DNA of 64,000 nucleotides from Gallionella sp. (GCA_028714075.1 JAQTMZ010000008.1:134085-198084); one strand, 5' to 3'; shown: positions 35,652 through 47,397, counted from the stretch's first letter. Notes: generated by a model from the sequence alone, not told the origin. Numbers and translations: made by a program.

Positions 35652-35703
35652 GCAGAAAATGTAGTTATTCCATTTAAGCAGAAAATGTAGTTATTCCATT
35701 TAA
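35652..35703. repeat. 26-bp perfect tandem duplication
   Basis: Two identical 26-bp units, each containing GCAGAAAATGTAGTTATTCC then ATTTAA, stand head to tail in the yhbY-rlmE divergent spacer. AT-rich, unlike the coding flanks. Might double a promoter or regulator site for rlmE-ftsH, or be a recent slippage event. Confidence 0.9.
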
Positions 35704-35766
35704 ACTGAATGAAGGTCTCTGCACAACATCAGCAAGCGCAGTAGTTGTACGGGGGCCTTAAATACG

Positions 35767-36387
35767 ATGAAACCTTCCAAGACCAGCAAACAATGGATGC
35801 GCGAGCATATCAACGACCCTTTCGTGAAGCTCGCGCAGAAGGAGGGGTATCGCTCGCGCGCCGCCTACAAACTGCTGGAAATCGATGCCAAAGACCACTT
35901 GCTCAAGCCCGGCACGGTGATGGTGGACCTGGGGGCGACGCCGGGCGGCTGGTCGCAGGTGGCGGCAGCCAAGGTGGGGCGCGGCGGAAAAGTGATCGCG
36001 CTGGATTTGTTGCCGCTGGACCCGTTGGCCGGGGTGGATTTTATCCAGGGTGATTTCCGCGACGATGAGGCGCTAAGGCAGCTGGAGAATTTACTGCAAG
36101 GCAAGCCGGTCGACCTTGTAATTTCCGATATGTCCCCCAATATTTGTGGGGTTAGCTCGGCTGATCAGGCTCGTGCCATGCACCTCGCGGAACTGGCTAT
36201 GGAATTTGCACTCGAACACCTGAAACCGCAGGGCAGTTTCCTGGTTAAAGTGTTTCAGGGTGAGGGGTTTGAGGCTTTTTACAAGATGATGCGCAGCCGC
36301 TTCGCCAGAGTGGTCACGCGCAAGCCGAAGGCATCGCGCGACCGGAGCAGCGAGTTGTATCTTTTGGGCACCAAAAAACTTGAGTAA
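35767..36387 (+). CDS. rlmE: 23S rRNA (uridine2552-2'-O)-methyltransferase RlmE
   Basis: 206 residues, FtsJ/RrmJ family. SAM loop [18 protein letters not shown] tetrad visible as [31 protein letters not shown] and SSELYLLG. Methylates U2552 in the ribosome A loop. Heads the rlmE-ftsH-folP-glmM cluster. Confidence 0.96.
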   Translation: MKPSKTSKQWMREHINDPFVKLAQKEGYRSRAAYKLLEIDAKDHLLKPGTVMVDLGATPGGWSQVAAAKVGRGGKVIALDLLPLDPLAGVDFIQGDFRDDEALRQLENLLQGKPVDLVISDMSPNICGVSSADQARAMHLAELAMEFALEHLKPQGSFLVKVFQGEGFEAFYKMMRSRFARVVTRKPKASRDRSSELYLLGTKKLE

Positions 36388-36441
36388 TCAGGCATAATGA
36401 CCCAGCACGGCAACTGCGATGTTGCCGCTTAAGGAGCTATT

Positions 36442-38343
<1,902 letters not shown>

Positions 38344-38351
38344 AAAATAGT

Positions 38352-38387
38352 CGCTAGTCGTTAGCCGCTAGTTGCTAACGACTAGCG
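38352..38387. repeat. 14-bp perfect inverted repeat after ftsH (CTAG-type)
   Basis: CGCTAGTCGTTAGC (38352-38365) and GCTAACGACTAGCG (38374-38387) pair across 8 bases in the ftsH-folP spacer. No T-run follows, so it is not a standard terminator. Same style as 34546-34633. Confidence 0.7.
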
Positions 38388-38402
38388 GCTAGCGGCTGTT
38401 TC

Positions 38403-39224
38403 ATGCTCCTCCACTGCGGCAAATTCCGGCTCGATCTCTCCCGCCCTCTGGTGATGGGCATCGTCAATGTTACGCCCGATTCCTTCTCCGACGGCGGGCA
38501 GCATTTGCAGCGTGCTGCTGCCGTCGCTCATGCGCAACAACTCATCGCCGAAGGCGCAGGCATAATCGACATCGGCGGCGAGTCCACCCGCCCCGGCGCA
38601 CAGCCGGTCGGCGTTCAGGAAGAGCTGGATCGCGTGCTGCCGATCATCGAAAGCTTGCGCGGCGCGCCTGTGCCGATCTCGATAGATACCTGCAAGCCCG
38701 AGGTGATGCAGGCAGCTATTGCAGCCGGTGTGCAGATGGTCAACGACATTAACGCGTTGCAGGATGCCGCCACGATGGGTAGCGTTTCCGCCGCCAATGT
38801 CGCCGTGTGCCTGATGCACAAGCAAGGCAACCCGCCGACCATGCAGGCGCAGCCCAATTATCAGGATGTCGTGGCTGAGGTCTGCGAGTTTTTGCGCGGG
38901 CGTATCGCCGCTGCCGAAGCGTCAGGAATCGGGCGCGAACGCATCGTGGTCGATCCGGGCTTTTGCTTTGGCAAAACGCTGGAGCATAATCTCGCCTTGC
39001 TGCGCGGGCTGGAAAAACTGGCCGACTTGGGCGTGCCGGTATTGGCGGGGCTATCGCGCAAGTCCATGCTGGGTGCGCTGACCGGGCAGGATGTGGAACA
39101 TCGCGTGCATGCCAGCGTGGCGGCGGCATTGCTCGCGGTGCAGCGTGGCGCAAGCATCGTGCGCGTGCATGATGTGCGCGCGACGGTGGATGCGCTGAAG
39201 ATATGGCAGGCGGTAAAAGAGTGA
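38403..39224 (+). CDS. folP: dihydropteroate synthase
   Basis: 273 residues. Joins pABA to the pterin in folate synthesis; target of sulfonamides. VMGIVNVTPDSFSDGGQH and IIDIGGESTRPGAQPV are the two signatures, SIDTCKPEV and DPGFCFGKTLEHN follow, and GLSRKSMLG closes the site. Normal length and order (ftsH-folP-glmM). Confidence 0.97.
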   Translation: MLLHCGKFRLDLSRPLVMGIVNVTPDSFSDGGQHLQRAAAVAHAQQLIAEGAGIIDIGGESTRPGAQPVGVQEELDRVLPIIESLRGAPVPISIDTCKPEVMQAAIAAGVQMVNDINALQDAATMGSVSAANVAVCLMHKQGNPPTMQAQPNYQDVVAEVCEFLRGRIAAAEASGIGRERIVVDPGFCFGKTLEHNLALLRGLEKLADLGVPVLAGLSRKSMLGALTGQDVEHRVHASVAAALLAVQRGASIVRVHDVRATVDALKIWQAVKE

Positions 39225-39230
39225 ATTTTT

Positions 39231-39370
39231 TGTCCGCAGATTACGCATATTTGCGCCGATTTAAAAAATACATCACTATTTGCTGGATATGTATGAGATG
39301 TAGATCAAGGCTATTATTTTCGTTTGGCAATTGGTCTGAATCTGTGTAAATCTGCGTAATCTGCGGACAG
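39231..39370. repeat. CCGCAGATTACGCAGATT-type palindrome, copy 3
   Basis: Left arm TGTCCGCAGATTACGCATAT, right arm AAATCTGCGTAATCTGCGGACA, separated by about 85 bp of AT-rich DNA. Larger spacer than copy 2. Lies between folP and glmM in the same operon, so it will be transcribed. Confidence 0.88.
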
Positions 39371-39391
39371 TATGTTTTCTTCGGGGGCAGC

Positions 39392-40750
39392 ATGAGCAAA
39401 AAATATTTTGGTACCGACGGCGTACGCGGGCGCGTGGGTGAACATCCCATCACGCCGCAGTTCGTGATGCATCTGGGTTATGCGGCAGGCAAGGTGCTGG
39501 CTGGTTCCGGCGATATGCGCGGCGAGCGCACCGGCGTGCTGATCGGCAAGGACACGCGCATCTCCGGCTATATGCTCGAATCGGCGCTGGAAGCCGGTTT
39601 GATCGCGGCGGGCATCGATGTGTATCTGGCCGGCCCGGTGCCGACCCCGGCCGTGGCTTACCTGACCCGCGCGTTGCGCTTGCAGGCGGGCATCGTGATC
39701 TCCGCATCGCACAATCCGTTCGAGGATAACGGCATCAAGTTTTTTTCGGCGCACGGCACCAAGCTGCCGGATGAAACCGAACGCGCCATCGAGGCGGCGC
39801 TGGATGAGCCGATGCAAACCAATTCATCGGACGGGCTGGGCAAGGCCAAGCGCATCGACGATGCGGCCGGCCGCTATATCGAATTCTGCAAGAGCACTTT
39901 CCCAACCGAGCTCGATTTGCGCGGCATGAAGATCGTGGTGGATAGCGCGCATGGTGCGACTTACCATATTGCGTCACACGTGTTCCACGAACTCGGCGCC
40001 GATGTCATCGCCATCGGCGCGCAACCGGACGGCAAGAACATCAATCACGGCTATGGCGCGACCGCGCCGGACAATCTGTGCAAGGCCGTGGTCGAGCACA
40101 AGGCGGACATCGGCATCGCGCTGGACGGCGACGGCGACCGTTTGATCATGGCGGATGGCTCCGGGCAACTCTACGACGGCGACCAGTTGCTGTACGTGAT
40201 CGCCAGGCACCGCCAGGCGCAAGGCAAGCTGCACGGCGGCGTGGTCGGCACGCTGATGACCAATCTGGCGTTCGAGCACGCGATGCAAAAATTGGGCATT
40301 CCTTTTCAGCGCGCCAAAGTGGGCGACCGCTACGTGATGGAGTTGTTGCAACAGCAAGGCTGGCAGCTTGGCGGCGAGAATTCCGGCCACATTATCTGCC
40401 TCGACAAACACAGCACCGGCGACGGCATTGTCTCCGCATTGCAGGTGCTGCATGCGTTGCGCGCCAACGGGCAACAAACTCTCGCGGAAGCGGCGGGTGA
40501 TTTGCACATGTATCCGCAAGTGCTGATCAACGTGCGGGTGAACAAGGGCATCGATTGCCTCGGACACGATCAGGTCAAGGCGGCGGTGGCGGATGTCGAA
40601 CAACAGTTGAACGGTAAAGGCCGCGTGCTGTTGCGCCCGTCCGGCACCGAGCCGTTGCTGCGCGTAATGGTGGAAGGCGAGAACCAGCCACTGGTCGAGC
40701 AATCCGCGCAGCGCATCGCCGATGTGGTGCGCAAGTTGGCAACCGCTTAG
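39392..40750 (+). CDS. glmM: phosphoglucosamine mutase
   Basis: 452 residues. Converts glucosamine-6-P to glucosamine-1-P for UDP-GlcNAc. Starts [17 protein letters not shown]; active-site phosphoserine in [16 protein letters not shown] near residue 105; metal loop [25 protein letters not shown] binds sugar; [15 protein letters not shown] binds phosphate. Confidence 0.98.
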   Translation: MSKKYFGTDGVRGRVGEHPITPQFVMHLGYAAGKVLAGSGDMRGERTGVLIGKDTRISGYMLESALEAGLIAAGIDVYLAGPVPTPAVAYLTRALRLQAGIVISASHNPFEDNGIKFFSAHGTKLPDETERAIEAALDEPMQTNSSDGLGKAKRIDDAAGRYIEFCKSTFPTELDLRGMKIVVDSAHGATYHIASHVFHELGADVIAIGAQPDGKNINHGYGATAPDNLCKAVVEHKADIGIALDGDGDRLIMADGSGQLYDGDQLLYVIARHRQAQGKLHGGVVGTLMTNLAFEHAMQKLGIPFQRAKVGDRYVMELLQQQGWQLGGENSGHIICLDKHSTGDGIVSALQVLHALRANGQQTLAEAAGDLHMYPQVLINVRVNKGIDCLGHDQVKAAVADVEQQLNGKGRVLLRPSGTEPLLRVMVEGENQPLVEQSAQRIADVVRKLATA

Positions 40751-40871
40751 AAAATATCGGGTAGCAGAAGCGGTAATAGCCGGTTAATCACCCCCCGGCT
40801 TCTCAAAAAATCGCCTTCACCCAAAAAAAGTTGTATGCTGTCGACTGGATCTTTAGCTCGGTCTTGCCTTC

Positions 40872-42671
40872 ATGACAACTACTGGCGATCTGCACGTTTT
40901 TCTGGATGCGCTTCTTGCGCGCCACGGCAACAACCCGGCCAGTCTCCTGCAGATGCTTTGCGAGACTCAGGAGCGGCAAGGATGGATCGCGCCGCCTGCG
41001 CTAACCTACCTTGCCCAACGACTCGGCATCCCGCGCGCGCGGATCGAGGGCGTGGCCGGTTTCTATTCTTTCCTGCATCTGCGGCCGAACGGCGAATACC
41101 GCGTGCTATTCTCCGACAACATCACCGACCGCATGCTGGGCAGCCAGGCACTGATGGAGAAGATGTGCCAGCAGTTGTGGCTGCAACCGGGCAAGGTCTC
41201 GGAAGACGGGCTGGTCAGCATCAACACCACCTCCTGCACCGGCATGTGCGACCAGGGGCCGGCGATGCTGGTCAATGGCCGCGCCATCACGCGCCTGACC
41301 CACCAGCGTGTGCAGGAGATCGGCCACCTGATCCGCAACGACACGCCGCTGGCGGGCTGGCCCGCCGACTTCTTTCTCGTGGAAGACAACATCCGCCGCA
41401 GCGGCCCGCTGCTCGATAACACCAGCGCTCCGGGCGACATACTGCGCGCCGCCATGGCGCTGGGTGGCAAAGGCATCGTCGAAGCGGTCAAGCATTCCGG
41501 CCTGCGCGGGCGCGGCGGGGCGGGTTTCCCCACCGGGCAGAAATGGGAAGCGTGCCGCAATGCGCCGGGTGCGGCGCGCCATGTGGTGTGCAACGCCGAC
41601 GAAGGCGAACCCGGCACCTTCAAGGATCGCGTGCTGCTGAACTGCCAGGCCGATCTGGTATTCGAAGGCATGACGCTGTGCGCGCTGGCTGTCGGCGCGC
41701 AACACGGTTACCTGTACCTGCGCGGCGAATACCGCTACCTGCTCGAACCGTTGCGCGCCATCCTGCAGCGCCGCCGCGACAACAACATGCTGGGCAAAAA
41801 CATCCTCGGACAGGCCGGCTTCGACTTCGATATCGCCATCCACACAGGCGCCGGCGCCTACATCTGCGGCGAGGAATCGGCGCTGATCGAATCGCTGGAG
41901 GGCAAGCGTGGTGTGCCGCGCAGCCGACCACCGTTCCCGGTGACGCACGGCTACATGCAGCAACCGACCGCTGTGGACAACGTCGAGACCTTCTGTAGCG
42001 CCGCGCTGGCAATACAGATGGGCGCGGAGAATTTCCGCGCCATCGGCACGGCGAAATCCTCCGGCAGCAAACTGATCTCGGTGTCCGGCGATTGCCCGCG
42101 CCCCGGCATCTACGAATATCCGTTCGGCGTATCGGTGCGTGAGGTGCTCGACGATTGCGGCGCGGTGAATACGCGCGCGGTGCAGGTCAGCGGCCCTTCC
42201 GGCATATGCATCGCGGAAAACGAATTCGGCCGCAAACTGGGCTTCGAAGACCTGCCCACCGCCGGGGCGTTCATGGTGTTCGACGACAGCCGCGACCTGT
42301 TCGAGGTGGCGCGCAACTTCGTGCATTTCTTCGCGCACGAGAGCTGCGGTTTCTGCACGCCGTGCCGCGTCGGCACCTCGATGCTGAAGCAGACCATGGA
42401 CAAGATCGCCGCCGGGCACGGCACGCGCCACGACCTGAACGAGATTGAAAATCTGGATAAAGTGTTGCAGACCAGTTCCCACTGCGGGCTGGGGCGCAGC
42501 GCGTGCAACCCGGTGCTGCACACGCTCAAGCATTTCCGCCCCGCTTATGAAAACCGCCTGAAATCGCTGGACTTCGAGCCGGCCTTCGACCTCGACGGCG
42601 CACTGGCGCGGGCGCGCCAGATGACCGGGCGCGATGATGCCGGAGCACACCTCAAACCGGAGGAAACATGA
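40872..42671 (+). CDS. hoxF: NAD-reducing hydrogenase diaphorase subunit HoxF
   Basis: 599 residues. N-terminal thioredoxin-like 2Fe-2S domain with NTTSCTGMCDQGPAMLVNG, then the NADH/FMN domain of NuoF type (GLRGRGGAGFPTGQKW, CNADEGEPGTFKDR, GAGAYICGEESALIESLEG). A C-terminal 4Fe-4S site follows in ESCGFCTPCRVG and HCGLGRSACNP. Passes electrons from H2 oxidation to NAD+ in the cytoplasm. The NuoE-like part is fused at the N-terminus, so a separate HoxE is not needed. First gene of hoxFUYHW; stop overlaps hoxU by 4 bp. Confidence 0.97.
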   Translation: MTTTGDLHVFLDALLARHGNNPASLLQMLCETQERQGWIAPPALTYLAQRLGIPRARIEGVAGFYSFLHLRPNGEYRVLFSDNITDRMLGSQALMEKMCQQLWLQPGKVSEDGLVSINTTSCTGMCDQGPAMLVNGRAITRLTHQRVQEIGHLIRNDTPLAGWPADFFLVEDNIRRSGPLLDNTSAPGDILRAAMALGGKGIVEAVKHSGLRGRGGAGFPTGQKWEACRNAPGAARHVVCNADEGEPGTFKDRVLLNCQADLVFEGMTLCALAVGAQHGYLYLRGEYRYLLEPLRAILQRRRDNNMLGKNILGQAGFDFDIAIHTGAGAYICGEESALIESLEGKRGVPRSRPPFPVTHGYMQQPTAVDNVETFCSAALAIQMGAENFRAIGTAKSSGSKLISVSGDCPRPGIYEYPFGVSVREVLDDCGAVNTRAVQVSGPSGICIAENEFGRKLGFEDLPTAGAFMVFDDSRDLFEVARNFVHFFAHESCGFCTPCRVGTSMLKQTMDKIAAGHGTRHDLNEIENLDKVLQTSSHCGLGRSACNPVLHTLKHFRPAYENRLKSLDFEPAFDLDGALARARQMTGRDDAGAHLKPEET

Positions 42672-43438
42672 GCGATACTTTCCAACTCGACGGCGCAAGC
42701 GTTCCTTTCGAACCGGGACAGACCGTGATGCAGGCCGCGCTGGCTGGCGGGCATTACATCCCGCACCTGTGCTACCACCCGGAATTCAAGCCGCATGGCA
42801 GTTGCAAGGTATGCACGGTCAAGATCAACGGCCGCACCGCCGCTTCCTGCACCATGCCCGCCGAGGCCGGACTCAACGTGGAAAGCAACATCGAGGAAAT
42901 GAACGGCCTGCGCCGCACGCTGGTACAGATGCTGTTCGCCGAGGGCAACCATTTCTGCCCGTCTTGCGAAAAGAGCGGCAACTGCACGTTGCAGGCATTG
43001 GGTTACGACCTCGAAGTGCACACCGCCGGCTTCCGCCACCTGTACCCGGATCGCCCGCTGGACGCATCGCACCCCGACATCCTGCTCGACTTCAACCGCT
43101 GCATCCTGTGCGAGCTGTGCGTGCGCGCATCGAGCGAAGTGGACGGCAAGAACGTATTCGCATTGTCCGGGCGCGGCATCACCAAGCACCTCATCGTCAA
43201 TTCCGAAACGGGCTTGCTGAAAGATACCGACATCGCGCTGACCGACAAGGCGATGCACGTCTGCCCGGTGGGGGTGATCCTGCCCAAGCGCGTCGGCTTC
43301 AGCGTGCCGATCGGCGCGCGCCGCTACGACCAGCGCCCGATCAGCGCGCAGGCGCTCGACGACGCACCGCGCCAGGCCGATGCCCCACACTCCCCAGATA
43401 CCGGGGGCAGTTGCCCCGCCTGCGAAGGAACCCCATGA
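42668..43438 (+). CDS. hoxU: NAD-reducing hydrogenase electron-transfer subunit HoxU
   Basis: 256 residues. NuoG-like N-terminal part: 2Fe-2S cysteines in PHLCYHPEFKPHGSCKVC, the His/Cys site in FCPSCEKSGNCTLQ, and a 4Fe-4S site in CILCELCVRA with CPVGVIL. Links HoxF to HoxY. The C-terminal tail (after YDQRPI) is longer than usual and ends SCPACEGTP, with an extra CxxC. Both ends overlap neighbours by ATGA. Confidence 0.95.
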   Translation: MSDTFQLDGASVPFEPGQTVMQAALAGGHYIPHLCYHPEFKPHGSCKVCTVKINGRTAASCTMPAEAGLNVESNIEEMNGLRRTLVQMLFAEGNHFCPSCEKSGNCTLQALGYDLEVHTAGFRHLYPDRPLDASHPDILLDFNRCILCELCVRASSEVDGKNVFALSGRGITKHLIVNSETGLLKDTDIALTDKAMHVCPVGVILPKRVGFSVPIGARRYDQRPISAQALDDAPRQADAPHSPDTGGSCPACEGTP

Positions 43439-43974
43439 GCAAGAAACTGCGCATCGCCACCACCTCGCTGGCCGGTTGTTTCGGCTGCCACATGTCGTTC
43501 CTCGACATCGACGAGCGGCTGCTTGCGCTGCTCGAGCTGGTGGAATTCGATCGTTCGCCGCTCACCGACATCAAGCATTGCGGCCCGTGCGATATCGGCA
43601 TTATCGAGGGCGGCATCTGCAACGCGGAGAACGTGCATGTGCTGTACGAATTCAGGAAGAATTGCAAGATACTGATCGCCATCGGCTCGTGCGCAATCAC
43701 CGGCGGCCTGCCCGCGCAGCGCAACCACCTCGACCTGGGCAGTTGCCTGACCGAAGTGTATCTGACCGAACCGGGGTTGGCGCACGGCCATATCCCGAAC
43801 GACCCGGAACTGCCGCTGCCGCTGGACAAGGTGCATCCGCTGCACGAAGTGGTGAAGATCGATTACTTCATTCCCGGCTGTCCGCCGTCGGGTGATGCCA
43901 TCTGGAAATTTCTCACCGACCTGATCGCGGGCAAAACGCCCGAACTCGGACATGGATTGATTAAATATGATTAA
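43435..43974 (+). CDS. hoxY: NAD-reducing hydrogenase small subunit HoxY
   Basis: 179 residues. Short-type hydrogenase small subunit with a single proximal 4Fe-4S cluster: SLAGCFGCHMSFLD, GGICNAENV, IGSCAITGG and FIPGCPPSGD supply ligands. Pairs with HoxH. Lacks the medial/distal cluster domain and any Tat signal, as expected for the soluble cytoplasmic type. Start by ATGA overlap with hoxU. Confidence 0.97.
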   Translation: MSKKLRIATTSLAGCFGCHMSFLDIDERLLALLELVEFDRSPLTDIKHCGPCDIGIIEGGICNAENVHVLYEFRKNCKILIAIGSCAITGGLPAQRNHLDLGSCLTEVYLTEPGLAHGHIPNDPELPLPLDKVHPLHEVVKIDYFIPGCPPSGDAIWKFLTDLIAGKTPELGHGLIKYD

Positions 43975-43984
43975 AAAGCATATA

Positions 43985-44053
43985 GCCGCAGAGAACACAG
44001 AGGACACAGAAAAATTCATGGTTTCTCTCTGTGTCCTCTGTGTTCTCTGTGGC
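43985..44053. repeat. near-perfect 26-bp inverted repeat between hoxY and hoxH
   Basis: GCCGCAGAGAACACAGAGGA continues into CACAGA and is mirrored after a short AAAATTCATGGTTTC loop by TGTGTCCTCTGTGTTCTCTG and TGGC. Same building style as the CCGCAGATT family but with another core. It breaks the otherwise overlapping hox operon and will form a strong RNA hairpin just before the hoxH ribosome site. Confidence 0.9.
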
Positions 44054-44067
44054 AAAGGGGTTTTGAT

Positions 44068-45528
44068 ATGAATGAACTGGAAACGGCTGAACATCCGGAA
44101 AATCTGCGCCGCGTCGTGATCGAACCGGTGTCGCGTGTCGAGGGGCACGGCAAGGTCACACTGCTGCTGGACGAGAATGACCACGTGCATCAGGTACGGC
44201 TGCATATCGTCGAGTTTCGCGGTTTCGAGAAATTCATTCAGGGGCGGCCTTTCTGGGAAGCGCCGGTGATGGTGCAGCGGCTGTGCGGCATCTGCCCGGT
44301 GAGCCACCATATCGCAGCAAGCAAGGCGATGGACATGATCGTCGGTGCGACGCTCACGCCGACGGCGGAGAAGGTGCGGCGGCTGATGCACTACGGGCAG
44401 ATACTGCAATCGCATGCGTTGCATTTCTTCCATCTGTGCTCGCCCGATCTGCTGTTCGGTTTCGACTCGGATGTCGCGAAGCGCAACATCGTCGGCATCG
44501 CCGCCGCCTACCCGGAGATCGCCAAACAGGGCGTGCTGCTGCGCAAATACGGGCAGGAGGTGATCCGCGTCACGGCGGGCAAGCGCGTGCACGGCACCGG
44601 TTCGATACCCGGCGGCGTGAACAAGAACGTCAGCGCCGAGGAGCGCAATTATCTGCTGCTGGACATCGAGCGCACCATCGCATGGAGCCGCGATGCGGTC
44701 GACATCGCGCGCAAGCTGTTCGAGCAGAACCTCGACCTGTACAACAACTTCGGGACGTTCAAGACGCACACGCTCAACCTGGTGCGCGCCGACGGCGCGC
44801 TGGATCTGTATCACGGCGGGCTGCGCGCGCGCGACATGAACGGCAACACACTGCTCGACCACTACGATTATGGACATTACTGGGACGTGATCTTTGAGGA
44901 CGTGAAGCCGTGGTCGTACATGAAGTTCCCGTTCCTGCGCAGCCTCGGGCCGGAAACCGGCTGGTATCGCGTCGGGCCGTTGAGCCGGGTGACGCAATGC
45001 GACTTCATCCCGACACCGTTGGCGGAAGAACAGCGCAAGGCGTTCATGGCGTTCAACGGCGGCTCGGCGACGGTCGCGACGCTGGGCTTCCACTGGGCGC
45101 GCATGATCGAGATGCTGCATGCCGCCGAACTTATTCAGGAACTGCTGCACGACCCCGACCTGCAAGGCAACGATCTGGTCAATATCGGCCAACGCCAGGC
45201 GCGCGGCGTCGGCGTGATCGAGGCGCCGCGCGGCACGCTGATCCACCACTACAAGGTGGACGACAACGACCAGATCGTGCGCTGCAACCTGATCGTCTCC
45301 ACCACGCACAACAATCAGGCGATGAACGAGGCAGTCCGCCAGGTCGCGCGCCAATTCATCGACGGGCGCAAGCTCACCGAAGGCCTGCTCAACCACATCG
45401 AGGTCGCGATCCGCGCGTTCGACCCCTGCCTGTCCTGCGCCACCCACGCGCTGGGCAAGATGCCGCTGGAGGTTGAATTGCTGGATGCCGAGGGCAAGCA
45501 GATCGACACGCTCGTGCGGAATGGCTGA
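44068..45528 (+). CDS. hoxH: NAD-reducing [NiFe]-hydrogenase large subunit HoxH
   Basis: 486 residues. Holds the NiFe(CN)2CO centre: N-terminal Cys pair in QRLCGICPVSHH (near 71-80) and C-terminal pair in DPCLSCATHALG. The residues after the ATH site are removed by HoxW. The N-terminus VIEPVSRVEGHGKVTLLLDE is standard. Group 3d soluble enzyme by partner set (HoxFUY). Preceded by the hairpin repeat. Overlaps hoxW by 8 bp. Confidence 0.98.
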   Translation: MNELETAEHPENLRRVVIEPVSRVEGHGKVTLLLDENDHVHQVRLHIVEFRGFEKFIQGRPFWEAPVMVQRLCGICPVSHHIAASKAMDMIVGATLTPTAEKVRRLMHYGQILQSHALHFFHLCSPDLLFGFDSDVAKRNIVGIAAAYPEIAKQGVLLRKYGQEVIRVTAGKRVHGTGSIPGGVNKNVSAEERNYLLLDIERTIAWSRDAVDIARKLFEQNLDLYNNFGTFKTHTLNLVRADGALDLYHGGLRARDMNGNTLLDHYDYGHYWDVIFEDVKPWSYMKFPFLRSLGPETGWYRVGPLSRVTQCDFIPTPLAEEQRKAFMAFNGGSATVATLGFHWARMIEMLHAAELIQELLHDPDLQGNDLVNIGQRQARGVGVIEAPRGTLIHHYKVDDNDQIVRCNLIVSTTHNNQAMNEAVRQVARQFIDGRKLTEGLLNHIEVAIRAFDPCLSCATHALGKMPLEVELLDAEGKQIDTLVRNG

Positions 45529-45979
45529 AACCGTCGCGCCGAGGCTCATCATCGGCATCGGCAACCCCAGCCGCGGGGACGACGCGCTCGGCTCGCTGTG
45601 TATCGAGCGCCTGCAAAAATTGCAACTGCCGGACACCGAACTGCTGACCGACTTCCAGTTGCAGATCGAATACGTGCTGGACTTGCTCGGCCGCAAGGAG
45701 GTGATCTTCGTCGATGCCGCCGCCAGCGGAGCCGAACCGTATACCTTCGGAACGCTTGCCGCGCAAGCCGACCACAGCGTCACCAGCCACGCCGTGTCAC
45801 CATCCGCGCTGCTGGCGACCAGCCAGCAGATCAACGGCCACCTGCCGCCCAATGCCTACCTGCTCGCGATACGTGGCTACAGCTTCGAACTGGGAGACGC
45901 GCTCAGCGCGCAGGCTGCGGACAATCTCGCCCAGGCGATTGCGCGTCTTGATCGGCATATGGCAGAAACTGCCGCATGA
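45521..45979 (+). CDS. hoxW: hydrogenase maturation protease HoxW
   Basis: 152 residues of the HupD/HycI family. Nickel-dependent cleavage of the HoxH C-terminal peptide. IIGIGNPSRGDDALG has the first metal-binding acid, VIFVDAAASGAEPY the second and HAVSPSALL the third ligand. Start at the ATG inside the end of hoxH; the longer reading lies in another frame of hoxH and is not used. Confidence 0.93.
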   Translation: MAETVAPRLIIGIGNPSRGDDALGSLCIERLQKLQLPDTELLTDFQLQIEYVLDLLGRKEVIFVDAAASGAEPYTFGTLAAQADHSVTSHAVSPSALLATSQQINGHLPPNAYLLAIRGYSFELGDALSAQAADNLAQAIARLDRHMAETAA

Positions 45980-46138
45980 ATTCAAAACCACATGGGCAGA
46001 TAAGCCCCAACACTTGCTCACATTTATTTTTAGCGCTATGCGTAATCACCGGATGGTTACAAAGCAAAAGTCGGGCTTTGCATCACGAATTTTGCTCGTT
46101 TTTTTTCTAAAGGATAAGATCGGTCTGCCGATAACACA

Positions 46139-47368
46139 ATGATGGATCGCCACCTCCAATCAGAAAATTATTCGCTTCGCCAGCAGCTGGAAACCCTGCT
46201 GCACGAAGCGCGGCGCAACGAAGACAAGATGCGCCGGTTTGATCAACTGCAACACCAATTGATCGGCGCGGACTCGCTGCTGGTATTGATTCGCCTGCTG
46301 CTCTCCGAGTACAGGCTGGCGTTCGGGGTAGAGTTTGTCACCCTCGCGCTGATTGACCGGGAATATGAAGTTACCCGGATTCTGGATAGCGGCCTCGATA
46401 ATGAAACGGCGTGCAGCGGGCTCACGCTGCTTCAATCGCCCGCCACGCTTGAAGCGCTGTATGGCGAGAAATGCGCTCCATGCCTGGGCACCTTTGATGA
46501 TGCGCTTCATCAGACGCTCTTCAACGCTCCGCTTGGTGCAATTGCATCGGTTGCCCTCCTGCCGCTTATGCGCCATGGTGAACTGATCGGCAGCATCCAT
46601 TTCGGCAGCGCTGATCCCGATCGTTATGTCACCGGTTGCGGGACGGACTTCCTTGAGAGACTGGCTGAAATCATCGCCATTTGCCTGGAAAACGCCCTCT
46701 CACAAGAACATTTGAAGCTGATGGGACTGACCGATGCGTTGACCGGGGTTCAGAACCGCCGTTACTTCGATCACCGCTGCCCGATAGAGGTCAGCCAAGC
46801 ACGCCGGTACAAACGCCCGCTGGCCTGCATGTTTCTCGATATCGACAAATTCAAGCGCATCAATGACACGTACGGCCATCAGACCGGTGATGAAGTGCTG
46901 ATGAACGTGGCCACCGTCATTCGCTCTCAGTTGCGGGGGGGTGATACGATTGCCCGGTACGGTGGCGAGGAATTTGTCGTACTCCTGCCGCAAACCGATA
47001 TGCATCATACCCACCAGATCGCTGAGCGGATTCGCAGCAGCATTGCAGAAGCCCAATTACAGGCCCTCTCCGGACAGCCGATCAATCTCACCATCTCGAT
47101 CGGGTTATCCATGCTGGACACTGAAGATTCCGCCGCGGAGCATAGCCTGCTAGCCGAGCGCATGGTTGCTGCCGCAGACAAGGCACTCTATCAAGCCAAA
47201 CATACTGGTCGAAACCGGGTGATATGCGCTGGCAACCTGCCGACCGAGGTAGAACAGCATACGCCCTGGGGTCGGATATTGCGTCTGCCTGCTGTCTCGG
47301 TGAACCGCTTGCTAACGGCAGCGACAGAAGTAAAAATCGCCGTACTGAAATGCTTGAAACGCGCCTGA
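46139..47368 (+). CDS. DUF484/GAF-type sensor diguanylate cyclase
   Basis: 409 residues. An N-terminal coiled coil (SLRQQLETLLHEARRNEDKM) and a GAF-like domain similar to DUF484 (LRLLLSEYRLAFGVEFVTLAL... IGSIHFGSADPDRY) precede GGDEF. The domain has active site ARYGGEEFVVLLPQ and an intact inhibitory site RGGD five residues before it. Soluble. About 160 bp after hoxW, with only a weak case for co-transcription; convergent with hoxX. Its position inside the hydrogenase locus suggests a link between H2 use and c-di-GMP, which is inference. Two ATGs in tandem make the start ambiguous by one codon. Confidence 0.92.
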   Translation: MMDRHLQSENYSLRQQLETLLHEARRNEDKMRRFDQLQHQLIGADSLLVLIRLLLSEYRLAFGVEFVTLALIDREYEVTRILDSGLDNETACSGLTLLQSPATLEALYGEKCAPCLGTFDDALHQTLFNAPLGAIASVALLPLMRHGELIGSIHFGSADPDRYVTGCGTDFLERLAEIIAICLENALSQEHLKLMGLTDALTGVQNRRYFDHRCPIEVSQARRYKRPLACMFLDIDKFKRINDTYGHQTGDEVLMNVATVIRSQLRGGDTIARYGGEEFVVLLPQTDMHHTHQIAERIRSSIAEAQLQALSGQPINLTISIGLSMLDTEDSAAEHSLLAERMVAAADKALYQAKHTGRNRVICAGNLPTEVEQHTPWGRILRLPAVSVNRLLTAATEVKIAVLKCLKRA

Positions 47369-47397
47369 ACAAGCGTAGCGATGCACATTCTGCAAAT

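Noticed and set aside
40751..40871. Sigma-54 promoter for the hox operon, as in Ralstonia
   Set aside because: No GG-N10-GC pair with TGGCAC/TTGC-like elements was found in the 121-bp upstream gap.
41106..42698. 530-codon open frame antisense to hoxF
   Set aside because: No start signal or motif; HoxF on the other strand is certain.
43324..45852. 842-codon open frame antisense to hoxY-hoxH-hoxW
   Set aside because: Runs across several well-identified genes and a palindrome; composition typical of a reverse-frame shadow.
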